DNA of 64,000 bases. It comes from Clostridiales bacterium. GTDB taxonomy: Bacteria > Bacillota > Clostridia > Christensenellales > Aristaeellaceae. Made by a program: the position numbers and the translations under genes. The notes beneath the pieces are model-generated. The model made no database searches. It was not told the DNA's origin and was given only the letters and a program-made list of their open reading frames with translations. The stretch lies in assembly GCA_015056015.1 (NCBI GenBank), contig SVHD01000003.1:1-64000 (forward strand), read 5' to 3'. This document shows, one piece after another, positions 33,131 to 41,087 of the stretch; position 1 is the stretch's first letter, and every line of letters begins with the position of its first letter.

Positions 33131-34981
33131 ATGATGTATCAATGGCTTGCCACCGCCGAAGGCATGCAATTCAAAGCGAATGATCAGCCGATTTTTATGA
33201 TTCCTGCGGCAGCGGGCTGCACGGATTCATTTGAAACGATTGGGGATGGCGCCTGGCGCTGGATAAGGAAAACCGTTTCGCCCGTAACGGAAATGAAAAT
33301 GATGATCTGCCAGCAGAGGGCGCTTACCTATTGGCAGGTGCCTGCCGTGAATTACAACGGCAACGGCTGGGGCAGCGGCGCGCAATACAGCGGCTTTTCC
33401 TGTGATGGCGAACCCTGGACCTACGCCTGGCATCGGGTGGCCATTCCCGCCTGCACTTATGCGGAAAGCGAAGAATTTGAGGTGAGCCTTTTTGGGGAAG
33501 AGGAGGGCGGCATGAGCTGCTCCATCTGGGAAGAGGATGGCTGTGCCCGTCAGGCGCTGCTCTGGCCCGAAGTGGAGGGGCCCAAGGTGCTTTCCAAACG
33601 ATTCTGGATGGAACGCTATCAGGGCACCATGGCCCCCTGCGATACCTTCACGGCGCTGATTTATGTGACGCCGGTAACGCGCAAGGGCTTTGGCTATCAA
33701 AAGCTTCTGGATTTTGCCTGGAAGTATTTTGAACGCCCCATCACCATGGCCCGGCAGCCGGAAGAACTGCATAAAATGGATATCACCTATTTCCGCATGA
33801 TGTGGCATAAGCGGCCGGATTCCCTGGTGGGCTTTTCCTTTGGCCTGCGCTGGGATGAATTTGAATGCCAGTATGTGCGCCGGAAGGAATTGCAGATCGG
33901 CTGGGTGGGGCAAAATGCCTCCCTGGCCTGCAGCCTGCTTCAGGAATACGTGAAAACAGGGGATACGGACGCCCGGGATAAGGGCCTTTCCGTGCTGGAT
34001 AGCTGGGTGAAGCATGCCAAATTGCCCTGCGGCTTATTCTATGTGGATTTGATTTGCCCGCCCGATCATATTGACAGCATGCCCAACGGCAATATCCCTG
34101 TGGATCTGGACGCCTGCAATCTGGGCACCGGGGCTACTTACTTTTTCAAGGCCGGCAGACTGTGCAAACAGGCGGGAATTGATCGGCCGGAATACACGAA
34201 AATGGGCCTGGATTTCTGCGAATTCTCGGTGCGTGCCCAGCAGGAAAGCGGCGAATTTGCCAAATCCTATTTCCTGGATGGATCCATCAATAATCCCCAT
34301 GGCAGCGTGGGCGCTTTTATGATTCTGCCCCTGCTGGACGCCTTTGAACTGACCAAAGAACAAAAATATCTGGATTGCGCCCTGAAGGCCTTTGCATTTT
34401 ACAACGGTGAATTCCAGAAAAACGGCTATACCACCGCCGGCGCCCTGGATTCCTACTGCATTGATAAGGAATCCGCTGCGCCCCTGCTGCGCGCCGCCAT
34501 CCGGCTTCATGATCTGACCGGTGAAAAGCAGTATATTTCCTGGGCGGTGGATATTGCCTATTATCTGAATACCTGGCTGTGGCATTATACCATTACCTTC
34601 CCCCGGGATACCCTGCTTCACGAAATCGGCTATGATACCTATGGCGGCACTTCCGTTTCTGCCGCCCATAATGCGCTGGATTTGTATGCCCTGTATTATG
34701 TGCCGGAATTTTTACGGCTTGCGGAATTGACCGGCAATCCCGTATGGCGGCAGATGGGCCGGGTACTCTGGTATAATGGCATTCAGTGCATTTCCGATGG
34801 CAGCCTGGTGGTGGGCGGGCGCGTGCGCCCCTACGGCACCCAGGAGGAGGCCTTCCGCCAGACCCGCTGGGGCCGCACGGACCGGAAATTCTTTGTGCCT
34901 TCCGGCAATCTGGTCAATTGGATGAGCGCCTTCCGGGAAGTGACGCTGGATATGGTAAAGGATTGGGATCAGCTGCGTTAA
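33131..34981 (+). CDS. Tandem paralogue 3 of 5
   Basis: 616 residues, collinear with copies 1 and 2. Shared blocks: AVNYNGNGWGSGAQYSGFSCDG, SLFGEEEGGMSCSIWEEDG, ALLWPEVEGPKVLSKRFW, SYFLDGSINNPHGSVGAF and SYCIDKESAAPLLRAA. It differs most from the others in the C-terminal part (HNALDLYALYYVPEFLRLAELTG) and in having TQEEAFRQTRWGRTD where others have SQDESVRHTRWGRTD. ATG occurs twice (33131, 33134); GAAGGG lies 8-11 bases upstream. First gene after the internal promoter. Confidence 0.8.
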   Translation: MMYQWLATAEGMQFKANDQPIFMIPAAAGCTDSFETIGDGAWRWIRKTVSPVTEMKMMICQQRALTYWQVPAVNYNGNGWGSGAQYSGFSCDGEPWTYAWHRVAIPACTYAESEEFEVSLFGEEEGGMSCSIWEEDGCARQALLWPEVEGPKVLSKRFWMERYQGTMAPCDTFTALIYVTPVTRKGFGYQKLLDFAWKYFERPITMARQPEELHKMDITYFRMMWHKRPDSLVGFSFGLRWDEFECQYVRRKELQIGWVGQNASLACSLLQEYVKTGDTDARDKGLSVLDSWVKHAKLPCGLFYVDLICPPDHIDSMPNGNIPVDLDACNLGTGATYFFKAGRLCKQAGIDRPEYTKMGLDFCEFSVRAQQESGEFAKSYFLDGSINNPHGSVGAFMILPLLDAFELTKEQKYLDCALKAFAFYNGEFQKNGYTTAGALDSYCIDKESAAPLLRAAIRLHDLTGEKQYISWAVDIAYYLNTWLWHYTITFPRDTLLHEIGYDTYGGTSVSAAHNALDLYALYYVPEFLRLAELTGNPVWRQMGRVLWYNGIQCISDGSLVVGGRVRPYGTQEEAFRQTRWGRTDRKFFVPSGNLVNWMSAFREVTLDMVKDWDQLR

Positions 34982-35009
34982 TTCAATCATCATGAAGGGA
35001 GCGTTTTAT

Positions 35010-36857
35010 ATGTTTCAGTGGATTCAGAATGAACAGGGAAGCCAATTGATGGCGAAGGGGCAGGTAATCTGCATTCTGCCCGGAGAAAAGAATTGCCAGG
35101 ATACCTTTGAAGCCATCGGCGAGGGCGCGTGGAAATGGATTCGCAAAGCGGAAAAGCCCGTTGCTGAAATGAAAATGACCATCCGCCATCAGGATAAGCT
35201 CACCTATTGGCAGGTGCCCTCCGTCAATTATAACGGCAATGGCTGGGGCAGCGGCGCCCAGTATGGCGGCTTTGGCTGCGATGGCGAAAACTGGACCTAT
35301 GCCTGGCATCGGGTGGCCATTCCCGCCTGCACCTATGCGGAAAGTGAAAAATGGACCGTGAGCCTTTTCAGCGAAGAAAAGGATTGCGCCTCCTGCTCCA
35401 TCTGGCCGGAGGATGATTGCGCCTGCCAGGCGCTGCTCTGGCCCGAAGTGGAAGGCCCCAAGGTGCTTTTCAAGCGGGCGTGGAAGGAAAAATTTGTGGG
35501 GAAAATGGAACCGCGGGATACCTTCGTGGGCATTGTGAAGGTGGCTGAGGCGGAGGAACCCAAGACGGGTATCCGTCAGCTGCTGGATTTTGCCTGGAAA
35601 TATTTTGAACGCCCGGTAAAAATGCAGTGGAGCCCGGAAGAATTGATCAGGCTGGATACCCTTTGGTTCCGCCAGCTTTGGTATGAAACCATTGACGGCC
35701 TGAAAGGATTTGCCACCGGCAAGCATTGGGATCGGGATACCCATGATTTCATCCGGGAGCGGGTATTTGAAATCGGCTGGGTGGGCCAGAATGCCGCCGT
35801 TTCCTGCCTGCTGCTGCGGGAATACCTGAAAAATGGCGATGAGGATCTGAAAAATAAAGCCCTTTCCACTTTGGATAGCTGGGTGAAATATGGCGTGCAG
35901 GAAAACGGCATGATTTTCTCCCGCTTGCTGGTGGATCCCAAGAATGTGGAATCCGTTCTCAACGGCGATATTCCCATGGTCTTTGACGCCTGCAATCTGG
36001 GCGTGGCCGCCACGTATTTCTTCAAGGCTGCCAAGCTGGCCGAAAAGGCGGGATGCCCCCGTCCTGAATATGAAAAGACTGCCCTGGGCCTTTGCAATTT
36101 CGCCCTGCGGGTGCAGCAGGAAAGCGGCGAACTGGCCAAATCCTGGTTTATGGATGGCACCATCGATTCTCCCCATGGCAGCGTGGGCTGCTTCCTGGTG
36201 CTGCCCCTGTTTGACGCCTATCGGCTGACCGGCGAACAGAAATATCTGGATGGCGCGCTGAAGGGCTATGATTTCTATTACAGTGAATTCCATCAGTCCG
36301 GCGTGACCACTGCCGGCGCCCTGGATTCCTTCTGCATCGACAAGGAATCCGCTGCGCCCCTGCTGCGCTGCGCCATGACCGCCTATCATGTAACCGGGGA
36401 GAAGAAGTATATTGCCCAGGCCGAGGAAATTGCCTATTATCTGGCTACCTGGCAATGGCATTATTCCACCCAGTTCCCGGCGGATTCCCTCTGCGCCCAG
36501 ATCGGCGTGGATACCTATGGCTCCACCGCCGTATCTGCCGCCCATAACGCCCTGGATCATTACGGATTGTATTATGTGCCCGAATATCTGGAATTGGCCG
36601 AGCTGACCGGAAATGACGTATGGCGCAGCCGTGCCCGCGCCCTTTGGTATAATGGCACCCAGCTGATTTCCGATGGCACGCTGGTCATCAATAATAAGGT
36701 GCGCCCTGCCGGTAGCCAGGATGAATCCATCCGCCATACCCGCTGGGGCCGCCCGGATAATCGCTATTTCATTGTTTCCGAATGGCTTACCAATTGGCAG
36801 GGCACCTATCGCCAGGTGGCGCTGGATATGCTGGATCATTGGGATGCGCTGCGCTGA
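35010..36857 (+). CDS. Tandem paralogue 4 of 5
   Basis: 615 residues from the ATG at 35010, which follows GAAGGGAG; an ATG at 34992 has no ribosome binding site. Collinear with the others. In the block where copies 2, 3 and 5 have GGMSCSIWEEDGCARQ it has DCASCSIWPEDDCACQ, and it carries SFCIDKESAAP instead of SYCIDKESAAP. The N-terminal 125 residues are nearly identical to copy 5. It starts 28 bases after copy 3. Confidence 0.8.
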   Translation: MFQWIQNEQGSQLMAKGQVICILPGEKNCQDTFEAIGEGAWKWIRKAEKPVAEMKMTIRHQDKLTYWQVPSVNYNGNGWGSGAQYGGFGCDGENWTYAWHRVAIPACTYAESEKWTVSLFSEEKDCASCSIWPEDDCACQALLWPEVEGPKVLFKRAWKEKFVGKMEPRDTFVGIVKVAEAEEPKTGIRQLLDFAWKYFERPVKMQWSPEELIRLDTLWFRQLWYETIDGLKGFATGKHWDRDTHDFIRERVFEIGWVGQNAAVSCLLLREYLKNGDEDLKNKALSTLDSWVKYGVQENGMIFSRLLVDPKNVESVLNGDIPMVFDACNLGVAATYFFKAAKLAEKAGCPRPEYEKTALGLCNFALRVQQESGELAKSWFMDGTIDSPHGSVGCFLVLPLFDAYRLTGEQKYLDGALKGYDFYYSEFHQSGVTTAGALDSFCIDKESAAPLLRCAMTAYHVTGEKKYIAQAEEIAYYLATWQWHYSTQFPADSLCAQIGVDTYGSTAVSAAHNALDHYGLYYVPEYLELAELTGNDVWRSRARALWYNGTQLISDGTLVINNKVRPAGSQDESIRHTRWGRPDNRYFIVSEWLTNWQGTYRQVALDMLDHWDALR

Positions 36858-36883
36858 GAACGCAGAAAGAAAGGAGAAAACAA

Positions 36884-38737
36884 ATGGCTCTTTATCAGTG
36901 GCGTCAAAATGCACAGGGAAGTCAATTACTGGCGGATGGAAGGCTGATCTGCACCCTGCCGGCGGAAATAAATTGCACGGATACTTTTGAGAATATCGGC
37001 GAGGGCGCCTGGCGCTGGATTCGCAAAGCGGAAAAGCCCGTTGCCGAAATGAAAATGACCATCCATCATCAGGATAAGCTCACCTACTGGCAGGTGCCCT
37101 CCGTCAATTATAATGGTAATGGCTGGGGCAGCGGCGCCCAATACAGCGGCTTTGGCTGCGATGGCGAAAACTGGACCTATGCCTGGCATCGGGTGGCCAT
37201 TCCCGCCTGCACCTATGCGGAAGAAGGGGAATGGGCGGTGAGCCTTTTCGGGGAAGAAAAGGGCGGCATGAGCTGCTCTATCTGGGAAGAGGATGGCTGC
37301 GCCCGTCAGGCCCTGCTCTGGCCCGAAGTGGAAGGGCCCAAATGCCTGTCCAAGCGCTGCTGGCGCGATCCCTTCCAAGGCACGATGGATCCCTGCGATA
37401 CCTTCGTTGCGCTGGTGCATGTAACGCCCGTTTCCCGGAAGGGCAGAGGATATCAAAAACTGCTGGATTTTGCCTGGGAATATTATAAGCGCCCCGTCAA
37501 AATGGAAAAATCCCCGGAAGAACTGGTGCGCCTGGAAACCGCCTTTAACCGCACCCTCTATCGGGAAAAGATGGATGGCCTGGTGGGTTTCTCCTCCGCA
37601 TTGGTGTGGACGGCAGAAACAGCCATGTTCCGCCGGGTAGAAACCTTCCAGATCGGCTGGGTGGGCCAGAATGCCTCCCGCGCCTGCTTCTTCCTGGAAA
37701 GATATCTGCAGACCGGGGATGAATCCCTGCGGGATAAGGGCATCAAGGTATTGGATAGCTGGGCGAAGCATGCCAAATTGCCCAGCGGGCTGATGTATGT
37801 ATCCCTGATTGCCCCGCCGGATGATCTGGTTTCTGTGGATAACCATACCATTCCCATGGATCTGGACGCCTGCAATCTGGGCACCGCCGCCACCTATTTC
37901 TTCAAGGCCTATCGGCTGGCCAAGGAATGCGGCATGGATAAGCCCGAATACCTGAAGATGGGCGCCGATCTTTGCGATTTCGCCCTGAAGACCATGAAAC
38001 CCAGCGGCGAATTGGCCAAGACCTGGTTTATCGATGGCACGGTGGATAATCCCCATGGCTCTGTGGCGGCCTTCTATACCCTGTCGCTCTTTGATGCTTA
38101 TGAAGCCACCGGGGAAGAAAAATATAAAGAAGGCGCCCTGCGCTCCTTCAATTTCTATAATGACGAATTTCAGAAGAATGGCTTCACCACCGCCGGCGCC
38201 CTGGATTCCTACTGCATCGATAAGGAATCCGCCGCGCCTCTGCTTCGCGCCGCGCTGAAGGCCTATCATATCACCGGCGATAAGAAATATATCGATGATG
38301 CGGTGGATATCGCCTATTACCTGAATACCTGGATGTGGTTCTACAGCATTGATTTCCCGGAGGGCAGCGCGCTTAAGCAACTGAAATACGATTCCTTCGG
38401 CTCCACTTCCGTATCTGCGGCCCATAACGCCCTGGATCCCTACGGCGTATATTATGTGCCCGAATATCTGGAACTGGCGGAATTGACCGGCAATGAAATG
38501 TGGCGGGAACAGGCCCGTGCCCTTTGGTATAATGGCATTCAGTGCATTTCCGATGGCACCCTGGTGATTGATGATCATGTGTTCCCCGCCGGCGGGCAGG
38601 TGGAATCCTGGCGCCATACCCGCTGGTGTCGCACCGATATGCGCTATCATGTCACCAGCGGCCATATGGTATCCTGGATGGGCGCCTTCCGTATGGTGGC
38701 CCTTTCCCTGATCAAGGATTGGGATCAATTACGCTGA
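36884..38737 (+). CDS. Tandem paralogue 5 of 5
   Basis: 617 residues, AAAGGAG before the ATG, 26 bases after copy 4. The N-terminal 125 residues match copy 4 almost base for base; the next 45 residues (VSLFGEEKGGMSCSIWEEDG to CLSKRCW) match copy 2 instead; the C-terminal part is nearest to copies 3 and 4 (HNALDPYGVYYVPEYLELAELTG). The penultimate motif is altered (GGQVESWRHTRWCRTD for SQDESVRHTRWGRTD). Candidate acids in FIDGTVDNPHGS and YCIDKESAAP are kept. Element C follows 30 bases after the stop. Confidence 0.8.
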   Translation: MALYQWRQNAQGSQLLADGRLICTLPAEINCTDTFENIGEGAWRWIRKAEKPVAEMKMTIHHQDKLTYWQVPSVNYNGNGWGSGAQYSGFGCDGENWTYAWHRVAIPACTYAEEGEWAVSLFGEEKGGMSCSIWEEDGCARQALLWPEVEGPKCLSKRCWRDPFQGTMDPCDTFVALVHVTPVSRKGRGYQKLLDFAWEYYKRPVKMEKSPEELVRLETAFNRTLYREKMDGLVGFSSALVWTAETAMFRRVETFQIGWVGQNASRACFFLERYLQTGDESLRDKGIKVLDSWAKHAKLPSGLMYVSLIAPPDDLVSVDNHTIPMDLDACNLGTAATYFFKAYRLAKECGMDKPEYLKMGADLCDFALKTMKPSGELAKTWFIDGTVDNPHGSVAAFYTLSLFDAYEATGEEKYKEGALRSFNFYNDEFQKNGFTTAGALDSYCIDKESAAPLLRAALKAYHITGDKKYIDDAVDIAYYLNTWMWFYSIDFPEGSALKQLKYDSFGSTSVSAAHNALDPYGVYYVPEYLELAELTGNEMWREQARALWYNGIQCISDGTLVIDDHVFPAGGQVESWRHTRWCRTDMRYHVTSGHMVSWMGAFRMVALSLIKDWDQLR

Positions 38738-38767
38738 ACGCCGGACGCGGAAAAGAAAGAGCATTTT

Positions 38768-38832
38768 GCGGGGAGGGGTTCTTTGTAGCCAAAGAATCCC
38801 TCCCCGCGCCCCTCCAAGAAAGCTATTCTGGA
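38768..38832 (-). repeat. Two-hairpin intergenic element, copy C
   Basis: Minus orientation. Hairpin 38768-38807 GCGGGGAGGGGTTCTTTG with loop TAGC and one G-U. Then, in element orientation, the lead AGCTTTCTTGGAGGGG and TCCAG (38832-38828). The left CACTGG segment is not recognisable. It is the first structure after the glycosidase array. The 404-base gap 38738-39141 holds this element, a terminator and copy D; I see no gene in it. Confidence 0.82.
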
Positions 38833-38954
38833 ATTTATTTTTTACATTTTCATATCCTGATTCCCGGCGAATTTGTGATGAAATTTGACTGGGTAAACGA
38901 TCTTGTCTCTGCATGAAATCAGGATGAATCATATTACCGCACGCTCAATAAAAC

Positions 38955-38999
38955 AAAAAACGCCGGGAGAGAAAGCAGCCTTTCTTCCCCGGCGTTTTT
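38955..38999. terminator. Bidirectional terminator
   Basis: AAAAAACGCCGGG and CCCGGCGTTTTTT outer stem with GAGAAAG/CTTTCTTC inside. Nearly the same stem as at 10085-10127. Confidence 0.8.
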
Positions 39000-39014
39000 T
39001 GTTCCCCCCTCTTC

Positions 39015-39112
39015 CACTGGCATTCAAGAGACGTTGATGACGATTGAAAAATCCAGAGCAGGTTTTCGGGTGGGGGCGGGAGGGGGCTTTTGACTCAAAA
39101 GCCTCCTCCCGC
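39015..39112 (+). repeat. Two-hairpin intergenic element, copy D
   Basis: CACTGGCATTCA (39015-39026), TCCAGAGCAGGTTTTC (from 39052), then hairpin 39076-39112: GCGGGAGGGGGCTTTTG, loop ACT, and its complement with one G-U. It lies at the 3' end of the minus-strand thioesterase gene. Confidence 0.82.
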
Positions 39113-39141
39113 AAATCTCCTCTTCACAAGATATGGAAATC

Positions 39142-39603
39142 TTACAGGTTTTCCCGCTGCTCCCGGCGGCGTTTGGCCTGTTCCCATTCGGCCTTTTCTT
39201 CCTCGGTTTCCAGGATCAGGCCGGGCACGGGGGTGGGCTTTTCATTTTCATCCAGGGCCACCATCACAAAATGGGCCTGATTGATCAATTCCCGGGTTCC
39301 ATTCAATTCTTCCACGTATACCCGCACGCAGATTTCCATGGAGGTGCGCCCTACATAGCAGATATGCCCGGTGAGCATCAGGGTATCATTGGCATAGGCG
39401 GGCGCGCAAAATTCCAGATTTTCCACCCGCACGGTGGTCACATTGCGGCCGGAATGCCGGCGTGCCACCACCGCAGCCACAATATCCATCCAGCTCATCA
39501 GCTGCCCGCCAAAGAGCCGCTGATAGCCGTTCAGGTTCGCCTGGGTCAATACCTGCACCTGGGTTGTATAGGAATCCTGTACCCGTTTTTTATTTTCTTC
39601 CAT
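39142..39603 (-). CDS. Acyl-CoA thioesterase, hotdog fold
   Basis: 153 residues of the YciA/BFIT-like acyl-CoA hydrolase group. Features: NLNGYQRLFGGQLMSWMDIVAAVVARRHSG-type core (helix with conserved Gly and catalytic Asp/Asn region), VTTVRVENLEF, and GRTSMEICVRVYVE. The C-terminal tail is charged (EEEKAEWEQAKRRREQRE) and probably helical. AGAGGA lies ten bases before the ATG. Single gene between element D and the divergent L,D-transpeptidase. Substrate chain length is unknown. Confidence 0.86.
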   Translation of the reverse strand: MEENKKRVQDSYTTQVQVLTQANLNGYQRLFGGQLMSWMDIVAAVVARRHSGRNVTTVRVENLEFCAPAYANDTLMLTGHICYVGRTSMEICVRVYVEELNGTRELINQAHFVMVALDENEKPTPVPGLILETEEEKAEWEQAKRRREQRENL

Positions 39604-39716
39604 GATGATTTTCCTCTGTCAGTCAAATTGGGGCAGATAAACCTCTGCCTTTTTATTATACGCAATTTTTCTCCGTTTTTCCAGCGGAATCATCCGCCTT
39701 TGTTACATTTCTCCCC

Positions 39717-39745
39717 TTGCGGCCCAAAGAAAATTTTTTTATAAT
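39717..39745 (+). promoter_or_regulatory. Promoter of the L,D-transpeptidase gene
   Basis: TTGCGG (39717-39722) and TATAAT (39740-39745), spacing 17. A perfect palindrome ACGCCGCGGCGT lies in the 5' leader at 39763-39774. Confidence 0.65.
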
Positions 39746-39806
39746 GAAAAGGTAAATGCATATGACGCCGCGGCGTATCAGGCGCCGCTTTTGAGAGGAG
39801 CCAACC

Positions 39807-40844
39807 ATGAAAAAAATCGGTATTCTGTGCCTGGCGCTGCTGCTCGCTCTGCCCCTGGGAGGAGTGAGCGAGGAAATGGCCTTTACCCCTTCCCGGAAAG
39901 CTGCCTGCGATCATGAATATTGCTACTGGACCACGGAAATGGATATTACCGATGAGGAAACGGTGTGGAACATGCTCATGGCCCCGGTAACGGTGATCAA
40001 AGGCAAGCAGAAGGAACAGATTTTTCTGCTGGATGCGCCGAATGGCAATCGCATCGGGGAAATTACCTGCGATAGCCAGAGCGTGCATGTATTGAGCGGG
40101 GATCAGGATGGCTGGACCCTGATTGAAACCTATTCCAGTTCTTTTCATGACAGCAAAACCAAGGCCTATAATCAACTGCTTCAGGGCTATGTGAAAACCG
40201 AGCTTCTGGAAACAGTCACGCCTGCGGAAGGGCTCGGCCTGGTGGTGGATAAGCTGACCCAGCGGATGTATGTATTCCAGGATGGGAAAATGATTACGGA
40301 GCTGCGGGTATCCACCGGCCTTCCCAATGAACGCCAGCCCTATAATGAAACACGCACCGGCGAATTTTTTCTGGTGAGCAAGGTGGGAGATTTCAAATCG
40401 GATAATCTGGTCTGCGAAAAGGGCATCCGTTTTAATGACGGGGATCTGATGCATACCGTGCCCTATATCCAGTATTCCAGCGGCAAGGATTATGATATCT
40501 GCGAAAAGGTATTGGGGGAAAGGGCCAGCCATGGCTGCATCCGGGTGCAGCGCAAGCGTACCCCCGAAAGTATCAATATGACCTGGCTCTGGAACAATTA
40601 TAAAAAAGATACCAAGCTGGTAATCTGGGAGGATTGGGCAGGAAGAGAGTATCCGACGGTACCGGAAGGAACGATGGTGTATTATCAGCCGGAAAAGGGC
40701 AAAACTTATCATAAGAGCGAGAATTGCTATTCCGTGAATAAGGATCTCTGGCCGCTTACGCCTGTTTCCTACAGCCAGCTTTGGGAGGCGGAATTTGAAA
40801 AGCTGACGGATTGCGTCTGGTGCAATCCGCCGGAAAAAAGATAA
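39807..40844 (+). CDS. Secreted L,D-transpeptidase (YkuD domain)
   Basis: 345 residues. Signal peptide at residues 1-21 (KKIGILCLALLLALPLGGVS). A central SH3-like segment (VIKGKQKEQIFLLDAPNGNRIGE) precedes the YkuD catalytic domain (about 150-290), with LVVDKLTQRMYVFQDGK, HTVPYIQY and the active-site motif ERASHGCIRV (Cys 243). It would make 3-3 crosslinks in peptidoglycan or anchor proteins outside the membrane. GAGAGGAG precedes the ATG. The C-terminal extension ends with a Cys pair (SENCYS, DCVWCNPP). Confidence 0.9.
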   Translation: MKKIGILCLALLLALPLGGVSEEMAFTPSRKAACDHEYCYWTTEMDITDEETVWNMLMAPVTVIKGKQKEQIFLLDAPNGNRIGEITCDSQSVHVLSGDQDGWTLIETYSSSFHDSKTKAYNQLLQGYVKTELLETVTPAEGLGLVVDKLTQRMYVFQDGKMITELRVSTGLPNERQPYNETRTGEFFLVSKVGDFKSDNLVCEKGIRFNDGDLMHTVPYIQYSSGKDYDICEKVLGERASHGCIRVQRKRTPESINMTWLWNNYKKDTKLVIWEDWAGREYPTVPEGTMVYYQPEKGKTYHKSENCYSVNKDLWPLTPVSYSQLWEAEFEKLTDCVWCNPPEKR

Positions 40845-40896
40845 GCGAGAAAGAACGAGGCTGGGGCAGAAGAAGCACTGTACCACCCATTTGCGT

Positions 40897-41004
40897 CACT
40901 GGCATTCAAAATGATAAGAACCTAACAGAAATATCCAGTGTGACTTTCTTGGAAAGGGGTGCGGGGGAAACCATTCTTTGGTCACAAAGAACGGTTTCCT
41001 CCGC
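40897..41004 (+). repeat. Two-hairpin intergenic element, copy E
   Basis: The most complete left hairpin: CACTGG (40897-40902) can pair with CCAGTG (40935-40940). The lead GACTTTCTTGG follows, then hairpin 40961-41004 GCGGGGGAAACCATTCTTTG, loop GTCA, complement with one G-U and one mismatch, then TTTTTT. This copy therefore also looks like a terminator of the L,D-transpeptidase transcript. It is the only copy between two genes in the same direction on the plus strand. Confidence 0.85.
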
Positions 41005-41087
41005 ATTTTTTGTTTCCTCGTTAAGTTTCCGTATATTTTTCTTTCCCTTCGCATAGGCATGAATAGGAGCGATAGGAGGGAAACAAA

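Noticed and set aside
29146..38728. Very long open frames (about 640-695 codons) on the minus strand opposite the five paralogues
   Set aside because: They mirror the plus-strand genes with shared codon bias, have no ribosome binding sites, and read as His/Gly/Ile-rich non-protein-like sequence.
40961..41004. Calling all ten hairpin elements plain rho-independent terminators
   Set aside because: Only this copy has a good T-run; most are followed by A-rich or mixed bases, and all share sequence well outside the hairpin.
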